64,000 bases of DNA from an uncultured Lachnospiraceae bacterium (GCA_910579735.1 CAJTUZ010000013.1:40476-104475); one strand, 5' to 3'; shown: positions 17,131 to 27,348, numbered from the stretch's first letter. Numbers and translations: made by a program. Notes: a model not told the origin generated them from the letters alone.

Positions 17131-17760
17131 ATGAAAACAAATTCCAAAATCCTACAATTAGGCGGACTTCTTCTCGGCGCCGCGATACTTTTATCCGGCT
17201 GCGGTAAAACGACTGCCGATACCAAAACACCTGCCGCTGCAGATTCCTCTTCTGCATCGGACATCTCTGCTGCAGACACCTCATCATCCGCAGACAGCGC
17301 TTCAACTTACGGGTTTCCCGCACAGATGCCTGCTTTTACTGCGAAAGATCTGGACGGCAGCACCGTCACGGAAAGTATTTTTGCCGACAAAGACCTGACT
17401 GTCGTAAATATCTGGGGCACCTTCTGCCCGCCCTGTATCGGGGAAATGCCGGAGCTCGGGGAATGGGCGAAAGAGATGCCGGATAACGTGCAGCTGATCG
17501 GCCTTATTTCGGATATTGCCGGTGATGAAGATATCGAGCATCACGACCTGGCCGTTGAAATTATGGATAAGGCCGACGCGGATTTTCTGCAGATCATTGC
17601 CAATCAGGATTTTATTCCGATTCTGCAATGGGTGGTCGGTGTCCCGACAACACTGTTCGTAGATAAAGAGGGGAATCTTGTGGGTGATCCGATCGTCGGC
17701 GCAGACGTTGATGGTTATAAGAAATTTGTGGAGGACTATCTGAATGACCTTTCATCATAA
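17131..17760 (+). CDS. TlpA/ResA-like thioredoxin-fold lipoprotein
   Basis: 209 residues. Signal peptide with lipobox LSGC (Cys24), a Ser/Ala/Asp-rich linker (about 30-58), then a thioredoxin fold with active site WGTFCPPC (Cys99, Cys102) and cis-proline region GVPTTLFVD. It should be a membrane-anchored extracytoplasmic thiol-disulfide enzyme. Two starts are possible: ATG 17131 with AGGAG 8 nt upstream gives a clean signal peptide, while ATG 17083 also has AGGAGG but adds 16 residues ahead of it. Its end overlaps a small CXXC protein gene, followed by a 4Fe-4S membrane protein; the three form a recurring clostridial cluster. Confidence 0.87.
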   Translation: MKTNSKILQLGGLLLGAAILLSGCGKTTADTKTPAAADSSSASDISAADTSSSADSASTYGFPAQMPAFTAKDLDGSTVTESIFADKDLTVVNIWGTFCPPCIGEMPELGEWAKEMPDNVQLIGLISDIAGDEDIEHHDLAVEIMDKADADFLQIIANQDFIPILQWVVGVPTTLFVDKEGNLVGDPIVGADVDGYKKFVEDYLNDLSS

Positions 17761-17896
17761 TAAAAAAAGGATATTGCAGGTCATAACGGCAATTATCTCC
17801 TGCATTTTCATCCTGTACGGCACCGCCAGAAATGAGATCGTGATCGTACTGGACAAGGCAGTTCATATCTGTTTGGAGTGTATCGGACTCGGATAA
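17744..17896 (+). CDS. CD1871A-like small CXXC membrane protein
   Basis: A 50-residue protein, MTFHHNKKRI onward, with one membrane helix (about 12-27) and a short tail ending in VHICLECIGLG, which contains a CLEC motif. This matches the CD1871A-type family of CXXC proteins as I remember it, usually found beside TlpA-like and 4Fe-4S membrane proteins. It overlaps the upstream gene by 17 nt, and the next gene begins 40 bp later. The CXXC could exchange disulfides with the TlpA-like protein or bind metal; neither is shown. Confidence 0.75.
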   Translation: MTFHHNKKRILQVITAIISCIFILYGTARNEIVIVLDKAVHICLECIGLG

Positions 17897-17936
17897 TGTA
17901 ATACCATTTAAATTTTGCAATAAGTAGAGGCCTCTC

Positions 17937-18773
17937 ATGAAAATAACCCATGCAATAAAAAGAAAAATATTCCAATTCATTGCTTTTGGATACTCGAACG
18001 TACACCTGATGAATTTTAAAGACGGCAAAATATATGAAGGAAAGTGGAAACAGTTCTGCAATCCGGGCCTGAACTGCTATTCCTGTCCGGCCGCCAGCTT
18101 TGCCTGCCCGATCGGCGCTCTGCAGGCGGTAAGCGGCTCCATGAACTTCCGTTTCAGTTTCTATGTGACCGGTCTGTTACTTGCTTTCGGCGTCCTGCTC
18201 GGAAGAGCCATCTGCGGCTGGCTGTGTCCTTTTGGTCTGATACAGGAACTGATCCACAAAATTCCTTCTCCCAAGCTCAAATTGAAACGAGGCTTTGTAT
18301 ATATCAAATATTTCGTGCTCATCGTCTTCGTCATCATCCTGCCGGTCACAGCCACCAACTATATGGGCATGGGCAAACCGGCCTTCTGTCAGTTTATCTG
18401 CCCGGCAGGCACATTGGAAGGCGGCATTCCGCTTCTTGGCACACATGCGGAACTGCTGCAGACGATAGGCGGCCTTTTTTTCCTGAAAATGGCAATACTT
18501 CTCATAACGATAGCCGGCTGCATTTTCATCTATCGTTTTTTCTGCCGCATACTTTGTCCGCTCGGCGCTATTTACGGCCTGCTGAATAAAATCAGTATTT
18601 ACCATCTGAAAGTGGATCCGCATAAATGCATCAACTGCGGAAAATGCAGACAGGTATGCAGGATGGAAGTAGATCCTGTAAAATCTCCGGACGATGCAGA
18701 ATGCATCCGCTGCGGTGAATGCCAAAGCGCATGCCCGAAGGGCGCGATCTGTCTGGGATTTAAGAAGTTTTGA
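17937..18773 (+). CDS. Polytopic 4Fe-4S membrane protein (NosR/NapH-like)
   Basis: 278 residues with about five hydrophobic helices. Cysteine motifs CGWLCPFG and CRILCPLG follow membrane segments, and an extra pair of motifs, CYSCPAASFACPIGA and CQFICPAG, faces the same side. Two ferredoxin clusters end the protein: CINCGKCRQVC and CIRCGECQSACP. It probably moves electrons across the membrane to the TlpA-like thiol protein encoded two genes upstream (inference from the cluster). AGTAGAGG precedes the ATG. Confidence 0.85.
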   Translation: MKITHAIKRKIFQFIAFGYSNVHLMNFKDGKIYEGKWKQFCNPGLNCYSCPAASFACPIGALQAVSGSMNFRFSFYVTGLLLAFGVLLGRAICGWLCPFGLIQELIHKIPSPKLKLKRGFVYIKYFVLIVFVIILPVTATNYMGMGKPAFCQFICPAGTLEGGIPLLGTHAELLQTIGGLFFLKMAILLITIAGCIFIYRFFCRILCPLGAIYGLLNKISIYHLKVDPHKCINCGKCRQVCRMEVDPVKSPDDAECIRCGECQSACPKGAICLGFKKF

Positions 18774-18834
18774 GAAAAATGAGCATATTTTATGGATGTT
18801 TATATTGCGGTGGAATAGTCCGGATTTTCTCTTC

Positions 18835-18864
18835 TTGTCAAGTGCATCCCTCCTTTGTTAAAAT
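18835..18864 (+). promoter_or_regulatory. Probable promoter of the alpha/beta hydrolase gene
   Basis: TTGTCA (18835-18840), 18-bp spacer, TAAAAT (18859-18864), 36 bp before the ATG; GGAGG lies between. Confidence 0.5.
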
Positions 18865-18900
18865 GGTAATATATTCATTTAACGGAGGTTACGCCATACC

Positions 18901-19866
18901 ATGAACAAACGTAGGAAACAGATTATCAAAGAAAACGAAATCTCCATGATGTATACCTTTTCTTTGGGAAAAATACCGCAGAAAGTATTAATAGAAGGAA
19001 AAAGAAAAGATCTTCCCGTCGTTATCAGTCTCCACGGCGGCCCCGGAACTCCGGTCCCTTTTTCTGCCGGATGCAGAGGGTTGTTCCCGATGTTTACGGA
19101 TCATTTCATTATGGTATACTGGGATCAATTGGGCTGCGGCATCAATAACCGTGAACTGAAGCCGCAGTTTTGCGTGGAGGCTTTCACGGAAATGACCATT
19201 GATTTGATCGCTGAGATCAGGAAACTTTTCCCCGACAACAAACTAATCCTGTTCGGCATGTCATGGGGCAGCGTCCTTGCCCTAAAGGCCCTGCAAAAAG
19301 CCTGGAAAGACGTTGACGCCACTGTCATCTGGGGACAGGTTCTGCGAAAGCTGCTGTTAAATGACGAAGTATATAAAACTTTAGAGATAAACGGACTGTC
19401 TCACAAAAAAATGCAAAAAATCCGCGCCATTACACCGGAACATTTCCGCGAAAGCGATATGCGGCTTTTGACCGGAAGCATCCGCAGATATACGGATGGT
19501 TACAGCAATAAAAAGGGACTGCGCGCGCCCATCGGCAGCATAATATGCGGATTACTGACAAGTCCGGACTATCAATTGAAAGACTTTAAAGCAATTATGA
19601 TAAACGCAGCGGCTGCAGACGCACATCTTTGGACAGAACTGTTACAGATGGATCTGACAAACGAGCTGTCTGCTGTAAAGGTTCCTTATTATATTCTACA
19701 GGGCGATACCGATATTGTCACATCGACCTCCGACATCGTTAAAGCCGTCGCGTCCTCCGGCAATTCTTTTCTAAGCTGCCGCATTGTCAAAGACTCAGGA
19801 CATATACCGGGCAAAGAAGGTATGGATGCCGTATATGAGACTTTAGTAACTGCCGCGAAAGCATAA
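18901..19866 (+). CDS. Alpha/beta hydrolase (proline iminopeptidase-like)
   Basis: 321 residues. The oxyanion-hole motif HGGPG is near residue 46, the nucleophile elbow GMSWGS near 120, a candidate catalytic Asp lies in QGDTDIVTS near 270 and the His in DSGHIPG near 300. This is the catalytic arrangement of prolyl-aminopeptidase-like hydrolases, but the cap region (about 150-230) is divergent, so the substrate is open. The gene is monocistronic, with its own promoter and a bidirectional terminator behind it. Confidence 0.85.
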   Translation: MNKRRKQIIKENEISMMYTFSLGKIPQKVLIEGKRKDLPVVISLHGGPGTPVPFSAGCRGLFPMFTDHFIMVYWDQLGCGINNRELKPQFCVEAFTEMTIDLIAEIRKLFPDNKLILFGMSWGSVLALKALQKAWKDVDATVIWGQVLRKLLLNDEVYKTLEINGLSHKKMQKIRAITPEHFRESDMRLLTGSIRRYTDGYSNKKGLRAPIGSIICGLLTSPDYQLKDFKAIMINAAAADAHLWTELLQMDLTNELSAVKVPYYILQGDTDIVTSTSDIVKAVASSGNSFLSCRIVKDSGHIPGKEGMDAVYETLVTAAKA

Positions 19867-19914
19867 AAACACCACATGCCAAAAGCAGCTGCAGAAATAT
19901 ATTACCAATGAAAA

Positions 19915-19944
19915 ACGGGAAGCCGCATCGTACAGGCTTCCCGT
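19915..19944. terminator. Bidirectional terminator between convergent genes
   Basis: ACGGGAAGCC and GGCTTCCCGT form a perfect 10-bp stem with a 10-nt loop. On the minus strand it is followed by five T (for the chemoreceptor gene); on the plus strand by AAATATTTT (for the hydrolase gene). Confidence 0.82.
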
Positions 19945-19983
19945 AAATATTTTCATTTCCCGGAAAAAATTCTACTTTCAGGG

Positions 19984-22074
19984 TTATTCCAGTTTAAATT
20001 TCGCCGTAACAGCTCCGAGCGCTTTTACCGATTCTTTGCTCTCATTCAGCCTCTCGTATCCTTCTATTGTACTCTCCACGACTTTAGAAGATTTATCCGC
20101 AATGATATTGATTCCTTCGGCCGACTGGCTCATTGTCGTATTGATATCCTCCACGGACACTACAATATCGGCAATATAATTATCCAGTTCTTCAATAGCG
20201 CTCTTGATCTGATTCATCAGCTCCATATACGATGTTGCGTCTTCATGATACTGTTCCCCCGAATTTTTGAATGCATCATAATCGGCAATAACTCTTGTCT
20301 CCAGGAATCGGATCATCGTATCCATGCAGTCTGTCATATTTTTGACTGCCTCATTCACTGCTCCGACAATCTCATTAATATCGTCTACGGCCTTGAATGT
20401 CTGTGTTGCAAGCGATCCGATCTCCGTTGCCACAACCGCGAAACCTCTCCCTGCCTCACCGGCCCTTGCAGCTTCAATATTTGCATTGAGCGCCAGCAGA
20501 TTGGTCTGATTGGAAATGCTCTTAATGGAATCTGTCAGCTCGTTGATCTTTCCGACTGCCTTAGAGTCTTCGATCGCCTTGTCGGATTTTGCCTTAATTT
20601 CCTCAAATACCTTAATCGCCTGACTGCTGGAATTCTCCGATGTCTTTTTGATCTCCTCCGCTCTTGTGAGAATCAGATTGGATTTTGCTTTGCCATCCTC
20701 TGTCAGGGCATTGATGCTTTCCGCGTTGTGTTTTACATTTTCTACATTATCCGCAATATGCATCGTATTCTTTGCCGCCATTTCAATGCCTGCTGCCATT
20801 TCCTGCGTTGCCGCTGAATTATCCTCGGAACGTGCATTGTTATCCGACATGATATGATCCAGATTGTCAATATTTGACTGTATCGTTTCCTCTGCCTGAT
20901 TGATCTCGCCGACCATATCACGCAGCGACTGTCTCATCTCCCGCACTTTTCCTGCCATCTGCCCGATCTCATCCTTGTACCGCAGCAGTAACTGGCTGTC
21001 TTTGGTCGGTGTAAAATCAAATTTCGCCGTTTTGCCGATCACCTCCGTAAGCGCTGTAATCGGTTTCGCAATCAATAAGCTGATAAACAGACCCACGATC
21101 ACCGCAAAGATGATCGCAGCCAGGCCGCCTGTGCTGGTCTTGACAACGAGTGTGTTCGTTGTGGCATGAATTTCCTTATCAGGAGCTGTCAGCACAAACT
21201 TCATCTGATTATTCAATGATGCATAAATAAGCTGGTTATTTGAATTGTTATATCGATAGCCGAGAAGCTCACCTTCTCCTTCTCCGGCAGAAATTTTGGC
21301 CGCAATATCGCCAAGCTCACCGCTCAGATCACTGAGATTTTGTCCTATTTCCAGATCTTTGTGATGCATGATCACACCGTTTGCATCCGTCAGGAATGCA
21401 TAGCCGCTGTCATAAATATTGACCGCATCCACCGTATTTGTGACCTGATCAAAATTAATATCCATACCAACGATTCCTATTGATGTGCCGTCCTCGGCAT
21501 AAATCGGCACTACATATGAAATCATATAAACATTTACATTCTCATTTAAATACGGAGCCATCCAAAGAGGCTGCTTATTTTCAACCGGAAGATAATACCA
21601 GCCCACGTGCGCATAATCTGTCGGCTCATACATAGAGAAGTCCGTCGGCTCCACCGTATAGAAATCCTCCTGCAGTGACTCACGCATGAAAAAGCAGCCG
21701 GAAGTAGGATTGGAATATTCGGGGTTGTATCGTATATAAACCGAAATCGCACCATCCGTATGTACCGCAAAATCATTCACAATAGATTGTATCTGTTCCG
21801 TAAATCCGTCTGCATATGCCTTATCCGCAAAAAAGGCGTCCGCATCCAATTCCCCCACGACATAATCACTCAAAGTATTCACTGACTGCTCTATACATGC
21901 AATCCAACCGTTTAACTCTGTCGTCCTGTTCTGTGCTTCCATCTTCATGCTCTGTTCGGCATACTCTGCGGTTGCCTGTTTGGTAACTCCGATAGATACC
22001 AGTTCCGTAATGGCTGACGCCAGGAAAGTACACAACAGAATACATAAAGTAAGCTTTGTCTTGATTGATTTCAT
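19984..22074 (-). CDS. Methyl-accepting chemotaxis protein with extracellular Cache-type sensor
   Basis: 696 residues. The first membrane helix is at 7-28, followed by a ~270-residue extracellular region typical of a double Cache domain (contains [12 protein letters not shown] and a [11 protein letters not shown] turn). The second helix is about 312-335, then a HAMP linker and a signalling domain with the invariant hairpin [18 protein letters not shown] near 570. It would sense a small ligand and feed the chemotaxis kinase. AGGAGG is 5 nt before the ATG. Confidence 0.92.
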   Translation of the reverse strand: MKSIKTKLTLCILLCTFLASAITELVSIGVTKQATAEYAEQSMKMEAQNRTTELNGWIACIEQSVNTLSDYVVGELDADAFFADKAYADGFTEQIQSIVNDFAVHTDGAISVYIRYNPEYSNPTSGCFFMRESLQEDFYTVEPTDFSMYEPTDYAHVGWYYLPVENKQPLWMAPYLNENVNVYMISYVVPIYAEDGTSIGIVGMDINFDQVTNTVDAVNIYDSGYAFLTDANGVIMHHKDLEIGQNLSDLSGELGDIAAKISAGEGEGELLGYRYNNSNNQLIYASLNNQMKFVLTAPDKEIHATTNTLVVKTSTGGLAAIIFAVIVGLFISLLIAKPITALTEVIGKTAKFDFTPTKDSQLLLRYKDEIGQMAGKVREMRQSLRDMVGEINQAEETIQSNIDNLDHIMSDNNARSEDNSAATQEMAAGIEMAAKNTMHIADNVENVKHNAESINALTEDGKAKSNLILTRAEEIKKTSENSSSQAIKVFEEIKAKSDKAIEDSKAVGKINELTDSIKSISNQTNLLALNANIEAARAGEAGRGFAVVATEIGSLATQTFKAVDDINEIVGAVNEAVKNMTDCMDTMIRFLETRVIADYDAFKNSGEQYHEDATSYMELMNQIKSAIEELDNYIADIVVSVEDINTTMSQSAEGINIIADKSSKVVESTIEGYERLNESKESVKALGAVTAKFKLE

Positions 22075-22241
22075 ATTTTCCTCCTGTCTTATCGCTTTTC
22101 TGCTGTATTTGATCTATATGAAACTAATTATAGTATACTTAGACTGTCCCATTCAAGCCTCAATCTCTGAAAATACAGAAACCTGGGATGGCAAAATCAA
22201 CTGCCGGTCCATATCGGAACCGTATATTTGCAAATATCCCC

Positions 22242-22284
22242 TCGACGAAAAAATAAAACGATGTTATAATTAGAATAATTCTAA
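22242..22284 (+). promoter_or_regulatory. Peroxide-operon promoter with PerR/Fur box
   Basis: TCGACG (22242-22247), 17-bp spacer, TATAAT (22265-22270). TTAGAAT-a-ATTCTAA (22270-22284) is a perfect 7-1-7 palindrome matching the published PerR consensus TTATAATNATTATAA at all but two positions. It begins at the last base of the -10 box, so a bound regulator would block transcription of the gene set 22303-24692. Confidence 0.8.
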
Positions 22285-22302
22285 AGCAAGGAGGGTGGAA
22301 AG

Positions 22303-22662
22303 GTGAGCCGGTACGCAGAACTGATCCTGGAACTGATCAATCAGACGACGAAACATATGACTGCAGAGCAGATCTTTCTTGAACTGAAAAAAACAGAGCC
22401 TAAAGTCGTTCAGGCAACGGTATACAATAACCTGAATACTTTGTGCCAGCAAGGTCTTATACGGAAACTGTCTATAGAAAACTCCCCTGACCGCTATGAT
22501 AAAATCCGTAAGCATGACCACCTTGTGTGCAAAAAATGCGGTGTTTTATCCGATATCAGCTTTGAAGATCTGACGAAACAGCTGGAGAAACAGCTTGGAG
22601 AAGAAATTCTGTCCTATGATCTGAAAGTATTGTATCTTTGTTCAAAATGCAGAAAAAAATAA
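22303..22662 (+). CDS. perR: PerR-type Fur-family peroxide sensor
   Basis: 119 residues from a GTG start with GGAGG 8 nt upstream. The winged helix ends VQATVYNNLNTL (37-48). Metal-site residues of PerR are all present: His18, Asp63/Asp66 and HDH at 71-73, Asp84. Two CXXC pairs (C76/C79 and C113/C116) hold structural zinc. The His/Asp set is what makes PerR sensitive to metal-catalysed oxidation by peroxide. Compared with Bacillus PerR, about 20 N-terminal residues are missing. The box 22270-22284 and the rubrerythrin gene in the operon support the PerR assignment over Fur or Zur. Confidence 0.82.
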   Translation: MSRYAELILELINQTTKHMTAEQIFLELKKTEPKVVQATVYNNLNTLCQQGLIRKLSIENSPDRYDKIRKHDHLVCKKCGVLSDISFEDLTKQLEKQLGEEILSYDLKVLYLCSKCRKK

Positions 22663-22678
22663 AAAGGAGGGATTTACC

Positions 22679-24094
22679 ATGATTTACAAATGCAGTATCT
22701 GCGGATATGAATATGATGAGGAAAAAGAGGGAAAACCGTTTTCCGAATTGACGGCATGTCCTGTCTGCAAACAGCCGCCGGAGAAATTTGAAGCGCAGGG
22801 AACCCCGAAGAATACAGCCGCTCCGGCTAAATCCGAAGACAGACCCGCTTCTGTTAACAGCGAAGGGCTGAAATTGGACTATCCGCCGGAAACCCGAAAG
22901 ACAGACAGCAATTACCGTTACATGAAAGAAATACATGAAATGGCTGTTACCGGGAAATCGGCGATCGAATCAATGGGTACACAGATGAAGATGCCAGACT
23001 GGGACGATGTTCTTGTACTCGGCGCGCAGTTAAATCCGATGCCATTGGATGAACATGCAGACGTATCTTTGAAAACGGTCATCGGAAAACACGCCAAAAA
23101 GCCAATGATCCTTGACATGCCGGTCTACATTTCACATATGTCCTTCGGCGCGCTCTCCAAAGAGACGAAGATCTCCCTGGCGAAAGGAAGCGCCGCGGCC
23201 GGTACGGCAATGTGCAGCGGCGAGGGCGGTATTTTGCCGGAAGAAAAAGAAGCGTCTTATCGATATATTTTTGAATACGTGCCCAATCTGTATAGTGTTA
23301 CGGATGAGAACCTGAAAACTTCCGATGCCATTGAGATCAAGATCGGACAGGGAACCAAACCGGGCATGGGCGGCCATTTACCCGGCAGCAAAGTAACGCC
23401 TGAAATTGCAGAGATCCGGAATAAACCGCTTGGAGAAGATGTCATCAGTCCTTCGAAGTTCCCCGGAATCAACAATGCCGACGACTTAAAAAATCTGGTA
23501 AGCGAGCTGCGTATGCGAAGCGAAGGACGGCCGATCGGTATTAAGATTGCCGCAGGACGGATTGAAAAAGATCTGGAATTCTGCGTTCATGCCGAACCGG
23601 ATTTCATTACCATTGACGGACGGGGCGGCGCAACAGGTGCATCCCCCGCCATTATAAGGGATTCCACCAGCGTTCCCACAATCTATGCGCTCTATCGTGC
23701 AAGGAAATATCTTGACGCCATTCACTCGGACATTGATCTGGTCATTACCGGCGGCCTCAGAGTATCTTCCGATTTTGCCAAGGCAATCGCTATGGGCGCA
23801 GATGCCGTAGCAATCGCTTCCGCCGCTATGGTAGCAGCTGCCTGCCAGCAGTATCGTATCTGCGGTACGGGCATGTGTCCGGTAGGGATCGCTACACAGG
23901 ACGAAAAACTGCGTGAACGATTACATATTGACGCTGCTGCCAAACGGGTAGAGAACTATCTGAAATGTTCCGCAGAAGAGTTAAAAACATTTGCAAGGAT
24001 TACAGGCAACGCCGATATTCATGGCCTATCGGTTGATGATCTTTGTACAATCAGCGACGAAATAGCAAACCACACCAATATTGCACACGCATAA
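22679..24094 (+). CDS. Rubredoxin fused to a glutamate-synthase-type FMN domain
   Basis: 471 residues. A short rubredoxin-like domain comes first, with iron ligands C5, C8, C27 and C30. A linker to about residue 75 is followed by a glutamate-synthase central/FMN domain containing GGMGxHLPGxK-like phosphate-binding turns, [13 protein letters not shown] and the cysteine motif [13 protein letters not shown] of GltS iron-sulfur proteins. It lacks the amidotransferase part of glutamate synthase, so ammonia-dependent glutamate synthesis is not implied. With perR upstream and rubrerythrin downstream, a role as an electron donor in peroxide detoxification is likely (inference). Confidence 0.83.
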   Translation: MIYKCSICGYEYDEEKEGKPFSELTACPVCKQPPEKFEAQGTPKNTAAPAKSEDRPASVNSEGLKLDYPPETRKTDSNYRYMKEIHEMAVTGKSAIESMGTQMKMPDWDDVLVLGAQLNPMPLDEHADVSLKTVIGKHAKKPMILDMPVYISHMSFGALSKETKISLAKGSAAAGTAMCSGEGGILPEEKEASYRYIFEYVPNLYSVTDENLKTSDAIEIKIGQGTKPGMGGHLPGSKVTPEIAEIRNKPLGEDVISPSKFPGINNADDLKNLVSELRMRSEGRPIGIKIAAGRIEKDLEFCVHAEPDFITIDGRGGATGASPAIIRDSTSVPTIYALYRARKYLDAIHSDIDLVITGGLRVSSDFAKAIAMGADAVAIASAAMVAAACQQYRICGTGMCPVGIATQDEKLRERLHIDAAAKRVENYLKCSAEELKTFARITGNADIHGLSVDDLCTISDEIANHTNIAHA

Positions 24095-24149
24095 GGCACA
24101 GATGTACCGACAGCGTATGTATTATTTTATATCATCAAGGAGGAAAAAA

Positions 24150-24692
24150 ATGGAAAAAACAAAGTATGCAGGAACACAGACAGAAAAAAACTTAGAGGCG
24201 GCATTTGCCGGGGAATCACAGGCAAGAAATAAGTACACTTATTTTGCTTCCGCAGCGAAAAAAGAAGGTTATGAGCAAATTGCAGCGCTGTTCTTGAAAA
24301 CGGCAGACAATGAAAAAGAACATGCCAAAATGTGGTTAAAAGAATTAAAAGGAATCGGCAATACAAAGGAAAATCTTGCAGCAGCCGCAGATGGGGAAAA
24401 CTTTGAATGGACAGATATGTATGAAGATTTTGCCAAAACGGCAGAGGCAGAAGGCTTCCCCGAACTTGCCGCAAAATTCAGGCTGGTAGGTGCAATCGAG
24501 AAACACCACGAAGAAAGATACCGCGCTTTGCTTAAGAATATCGAGACAGCCTCCGTATTTGAAAAGAGCGAAGTAAAGGTATGGGAATGCCGTAACTGCG
24601 GCCACATCATCGTCGGAACCAAGGCACCCGAAGTCTGCCCGACCTGCAATCATCCGCAGAGTTATTTCGAGGTACATGAAGAAAATTACTGA
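24150..24692 (+). CDS. rbr: Rubrerythrin
   Basis: 180 residues. A ferritin-like di-iron domain (about 1-140) carries the Glu ligands in the helices [27 protein letters not shown] and [12 protein letters not shown] rubredoxin tail has CRNCG and CPTCN pairs. Rubrerythrins reduce hydrogen peroxide in anaerobes. Start 24150 has AGGAGG 6 nt upstream; the open frame continues upstream without such a signal. Last gene of the PerR operon. Confidence 0.93.
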   Translation: MEKTKYAGTQTEKNLEAAFAGESQARNKYTYFASAAKKEGYEQIAALFLKTADNEKEHAKMWLKELKGIGNTKENLAAAADGENFEWTDMYEDFAKTAEAEGFPELAAKFRLVGAIEKHHEERYRALLKNIETASVFEKSEVKVWECRNCGHIIVGTKAPEVCPTCNHPQSYFEVHEENY

Positions 24693-24720
24693 TCCGCTCA
24701 GTCAGGCGCAAAAGAAAAAA

Positions 24721-24750
24721 AGACAGCGGGGCGTTTTCGTCCCTCTGTCT
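24721..24750 (-). terminator. Terminator of the restriction-modification operon
   Basis: AGACAG-a-GGG and CCC-g-CTGTCT form the stem on the minus strand, followed by seven T, 2 bp beyond the stop codon of the nuclease gene. Confidence 0.7.
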
Positions 24751-24751
24751 C

Positions 24752-26344
24752 TTAACAGTGCAATTCTTTATTCACCAGCTCCCCAATCTCCACAATTTCC
24801 TGAATCTTTTCCGTAAACCCGTCGATCGTGTAAGTAACGATGTCCAGATTATCTTTATGCTTATACCACTCCGCCATCTCCTTCGCGTCCTCATGCACCA
24901 CCGGCGCAATAAATACGGAAAACGTCTTTTCAAAGTTTTGTTTCTCATCCCGCAAGTGTCTGCGGATCGGTACGATCTCATTATTGACCTGATCCTGCCG
25001 TCCCCGCATGAGCGTCACTTCCAAAAGTCCCTGATATTCTCCATCCCGGCAGACAATATCCGCCATCCCGCCGGATGCCGTATTCGTCGGCAGACCTTCG
25101 TCATCAATCGTATAATTCGGTGTCACGTCCAGATTTTCAAAATGCTGCACCATGGCAATGCTTGTCAGAAATTCCAGCCGCACCGGTCCCGGCAGGAGTT
25201 TTAACATATCGTCCGTACTTGCCTGTTTATTGCCCACCTTGTGCAGTTCCCTGCGTACCGACTCTTTGGAATACATGTCCGCAAACTTCCGCAGGACTGC
25301 CTTTCTTAACTCTGTCGTATCCGCAGGCGCCGTGCCTGTCATATGAATGACAGTCGTGTCAACTTTTCCCATATAGGCGAAATATTCATCCTGAGAGGCA
25401 AACGTTTTGCATTCGGCATACTGCTGCAGGATATAATCGATCTTTTCGATCTCCCACATATTATAGTCGATAAACCTTCCGTTTCCCCTTAACGAAATGA
25501 CCCCTGTCGTACGCATCTTACGGATGTATTCGTCTATCGCTTCCCCGCATATCTGTGAAAGTTTAAAGCGGTTTCTCTGCTCATCCGTTGCTCCAAGCAG
25601 TTCCAGGCAGATCTCATACATATATTCGTCGCTGTAGGAAAAACCCTTCTCTTTTCTGATCTCTTTGATTTTTCGATATAATGCTGCTGCGTCATGATCC
25701 CGCCAGCAGATAAAAAGACTTAACTCCTGTCTGAATACGCCCGCCCCGTTTTCTTCTGCATCTTCTTTTAGCAGCTTCAATACCTGCAGCAGCAGAATAA
25801 AGGGAATATTGACATTGGCATTTTTCCGGTAAGGATTGTTACTCTGGTATTTCATCATGGAATTGAGAAAGACCATTTGGATCATTTCTTCATCCGTTTC
25901 CTCTTTTTGCAGCGCGTCGATCAGCATATGTCCCGTCACGGATATCCTGATCGGTTCTTTCATAGCATACCTGACAAACCCGAATTCCATCGGCAGCTTG
26001 AAAATCGTGTCAAATCTGGAATCCCAGCCATAGTCGAATCCTGCCTCTTTGTGATTCTGCGGACTGTTGGCAATGATTCCGTCTATCTGTTCTTCGGAAT
26101 AAGTCTCTTCTTCACTCTTATAAATGCGGACAAGTTCCGGCACTCTTTTCACATAATTCGGTGTATACAGCTTAGTCCTGATCGCGTTTCGTATGATCTG
26201 CATAATGACATCATGCGTAAGCATCTTCCCCTCATAAGGCAGAAGACAGTTTAAGAAACTGACAATTCTGTTAGGATTACGCATCGTTGTTGAAAACGAC
26301 AGCGGTTTTCTCTCCGGCTTACGCCCCGTCTTTTGGCTATGCAT
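24752..26344 (-). CDS. AlwI-family type II restriction endonuclease
   Basis: 530 residues resembling the AlwI family (PF09491): N-terminal PLSFSTTMRNPNRI, then DYGWDSRFDTIFKLPMEFGF. The likely PD-(D/E)XK active site is GGMADIV (Asp429) followed by LLEVT (Glu442), in the C-terminal third as in type IIS enzymes. AlwI itself cuts beside the asymmetric site GGATC; whether this homologue has the same site is not known. The two adenine methylases encoded just upstream fit, since an asymmetric site needs one per strand. It overlaps the nearer methylase by 8 nt and is last in the operon, so methylation is expressed before cutting. Confidence 0.87.
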   Translation of the reverse strand: MHSQKTGRKPERKPLSFSTTMRNPNRIVSFLNCLLPYEGKMLTHDVIMQIIRNAIRTKLYTPNYVKRVPELVRIYKSEEETYSEEQIDGIIANSPQNHKEAGFDYGWDSRFDTIFKLPMEFGFVRYAMKEPIRISVTGHMLIDALQKEETDEEMIQMVFLNSMMKYQSNNPYRKNANVNIPFILLLQVLKLLKEDAEENGAGVFRQELSLFICWRDHDAAALYRKIKEIRKEKGFSYSDEYMYEICLELLGATDEQRNRFKLSQICGEAIDEYIRKMRTTGVISLRGNGRFIDYNMWEIEKIDYILQQYAECKTFASQDEYFAYMGKVDTTVIHMTGTAPADTTELRKAVLRKFADMYSKESVRRELHKVGNKQASTDDMLKLLPGPVRLEFLTSIAMVQHFENLDVTPNYTIDDEGLPTNTASGGMADIVCRDGEYQGLLEVTLMRGRQDQVNNEIVPIRRHLRDEKQNFEKTFSVFIAPVVHEDAKEMAEWYKHKDNLDIVTYTIDGFTEKIQEIVEIGELVNKELHC

Positions 26345-27254
26345 AATTTGTTACGAATACCTCCTGTGAATCCGCTTTTATCGTATTGTCGTTAAAACTG
26401 ATATAATTACTTTTCACATCATAGGCCCGGTACTTTTTAGACCAGTCCAGAAACCGCCCGTTTACTTTGCCTTTGTGTGTGATCAGATTCGTGATGCCGA
26501 ACATAATGCCTCTTTCCTGTAAGGAATCCAGATACATACACAGTTCATCTTCTTTTTTATCATTCCAGAGCTTGTTATATTCGCTCATGGAAATCAGATA
26601 CGGCGGATCCAGGAATACATAAGTGTCTTTCTCATAAGATATGCTTTCCAGAAAAGCTATATAATCCCTGTTAAAGAAAGTCAGTTCATGCTGCCCTGCA
26701 AACTCCAGATAATGGCAGAGCGCCTGGTATACATTGCCGTTAAAGTCCACGTTACCGACCGGCAGATTAAAATCTCCTCTGTCGTTAAACCGGATCATAT
26801 GGTTAAATCCATATATTAACAGTAAGTACAGCCGCAGGAAATCTCCTTTATCGTCATTAAAATCCTGACGCATTTTCACATAAGCTTCTTTGTTATATTT
26901 GGAATAATATGTCTTCACATACTTTTTCTTCAACTCATCCGGCACACAAATGCCCCTGTAGGAACAGGAGAGTCCGTAAAAGTCGATCAGCTCAAATAAC
27001 TGTCCAAACAACTGCTCCGCCCGGCCGGCATAGCTTCCGATCTGTCTGTGCAGTTCCACCACATAGAAATCGATATCATTTAGCAGATAAGAAGTCCCCT
27101 GTGAATTCAGAAAGGAGCTGCCGCCGCCTACGAACGGTTCGATATACTGCCCGATATGCTTCGGCATTAACTGCTTTAGCTGGGGCATCAGCTTATACTT
27201 ATCGCCCACATAGAAAAAAGGAGATCTGATCGTCCGCTTTTTCTCCGTATTCAT
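26337..27254 (-). CDS. D12-class DNA adenine methylase (M1 of the AlwI-type system)
   Basis: 305 residues. SAM-binding motif PFVGGGSSF is at 40-48 and catalytic DPPY at 216-219, in the D12 (Dam-like, N6-adenine) order; RSPFFYVGDKYKL at the N-terminus is the usual D12 opening. Start 27254 has AGGAG 7 nt upstream; the open frame continues to 27341 but that extension has no signal. It protects one strand of an asymmetric site, with the gene at 27349 supplying the other (inference). Confidence 0.9.
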   Translation of the reverse strand: MNTEKKRTIRSPFFYVGDKYKLMPQLKQLMPKHIGQYIEPFVGGGSSFLNSQGTSYLLNDIDFYVVELHRQIGSYAGRAEQLFGQLFELIDFYGLSCSYRGICVPDELKKKYVKTYYSKYNKEAYVKMRQDFNDDKGDFLRLYLLLIYGFNHMIRFNDRGDFNLPVGNVDFNGNVYQALCHYLEFAGQHELTFFNRDYIAFLESISYEKDTYVFLDPPYLISMSEYNKLWNDKKEDELCMYLDSLQERGIMFGITNLITHKGKVNGRFLDWSKKYRAYDVKSNYISFNDNTIKADSQEVFVTNYA

Positions 27255-27348
27255 GGTATTTCTCCTTTTCTCATAAACCTGCATAACCTGCAGAATTTCC
27301 TGACCGGTACATTCGGCCGATATACGCCATACGCCCGTCATTACCGGC

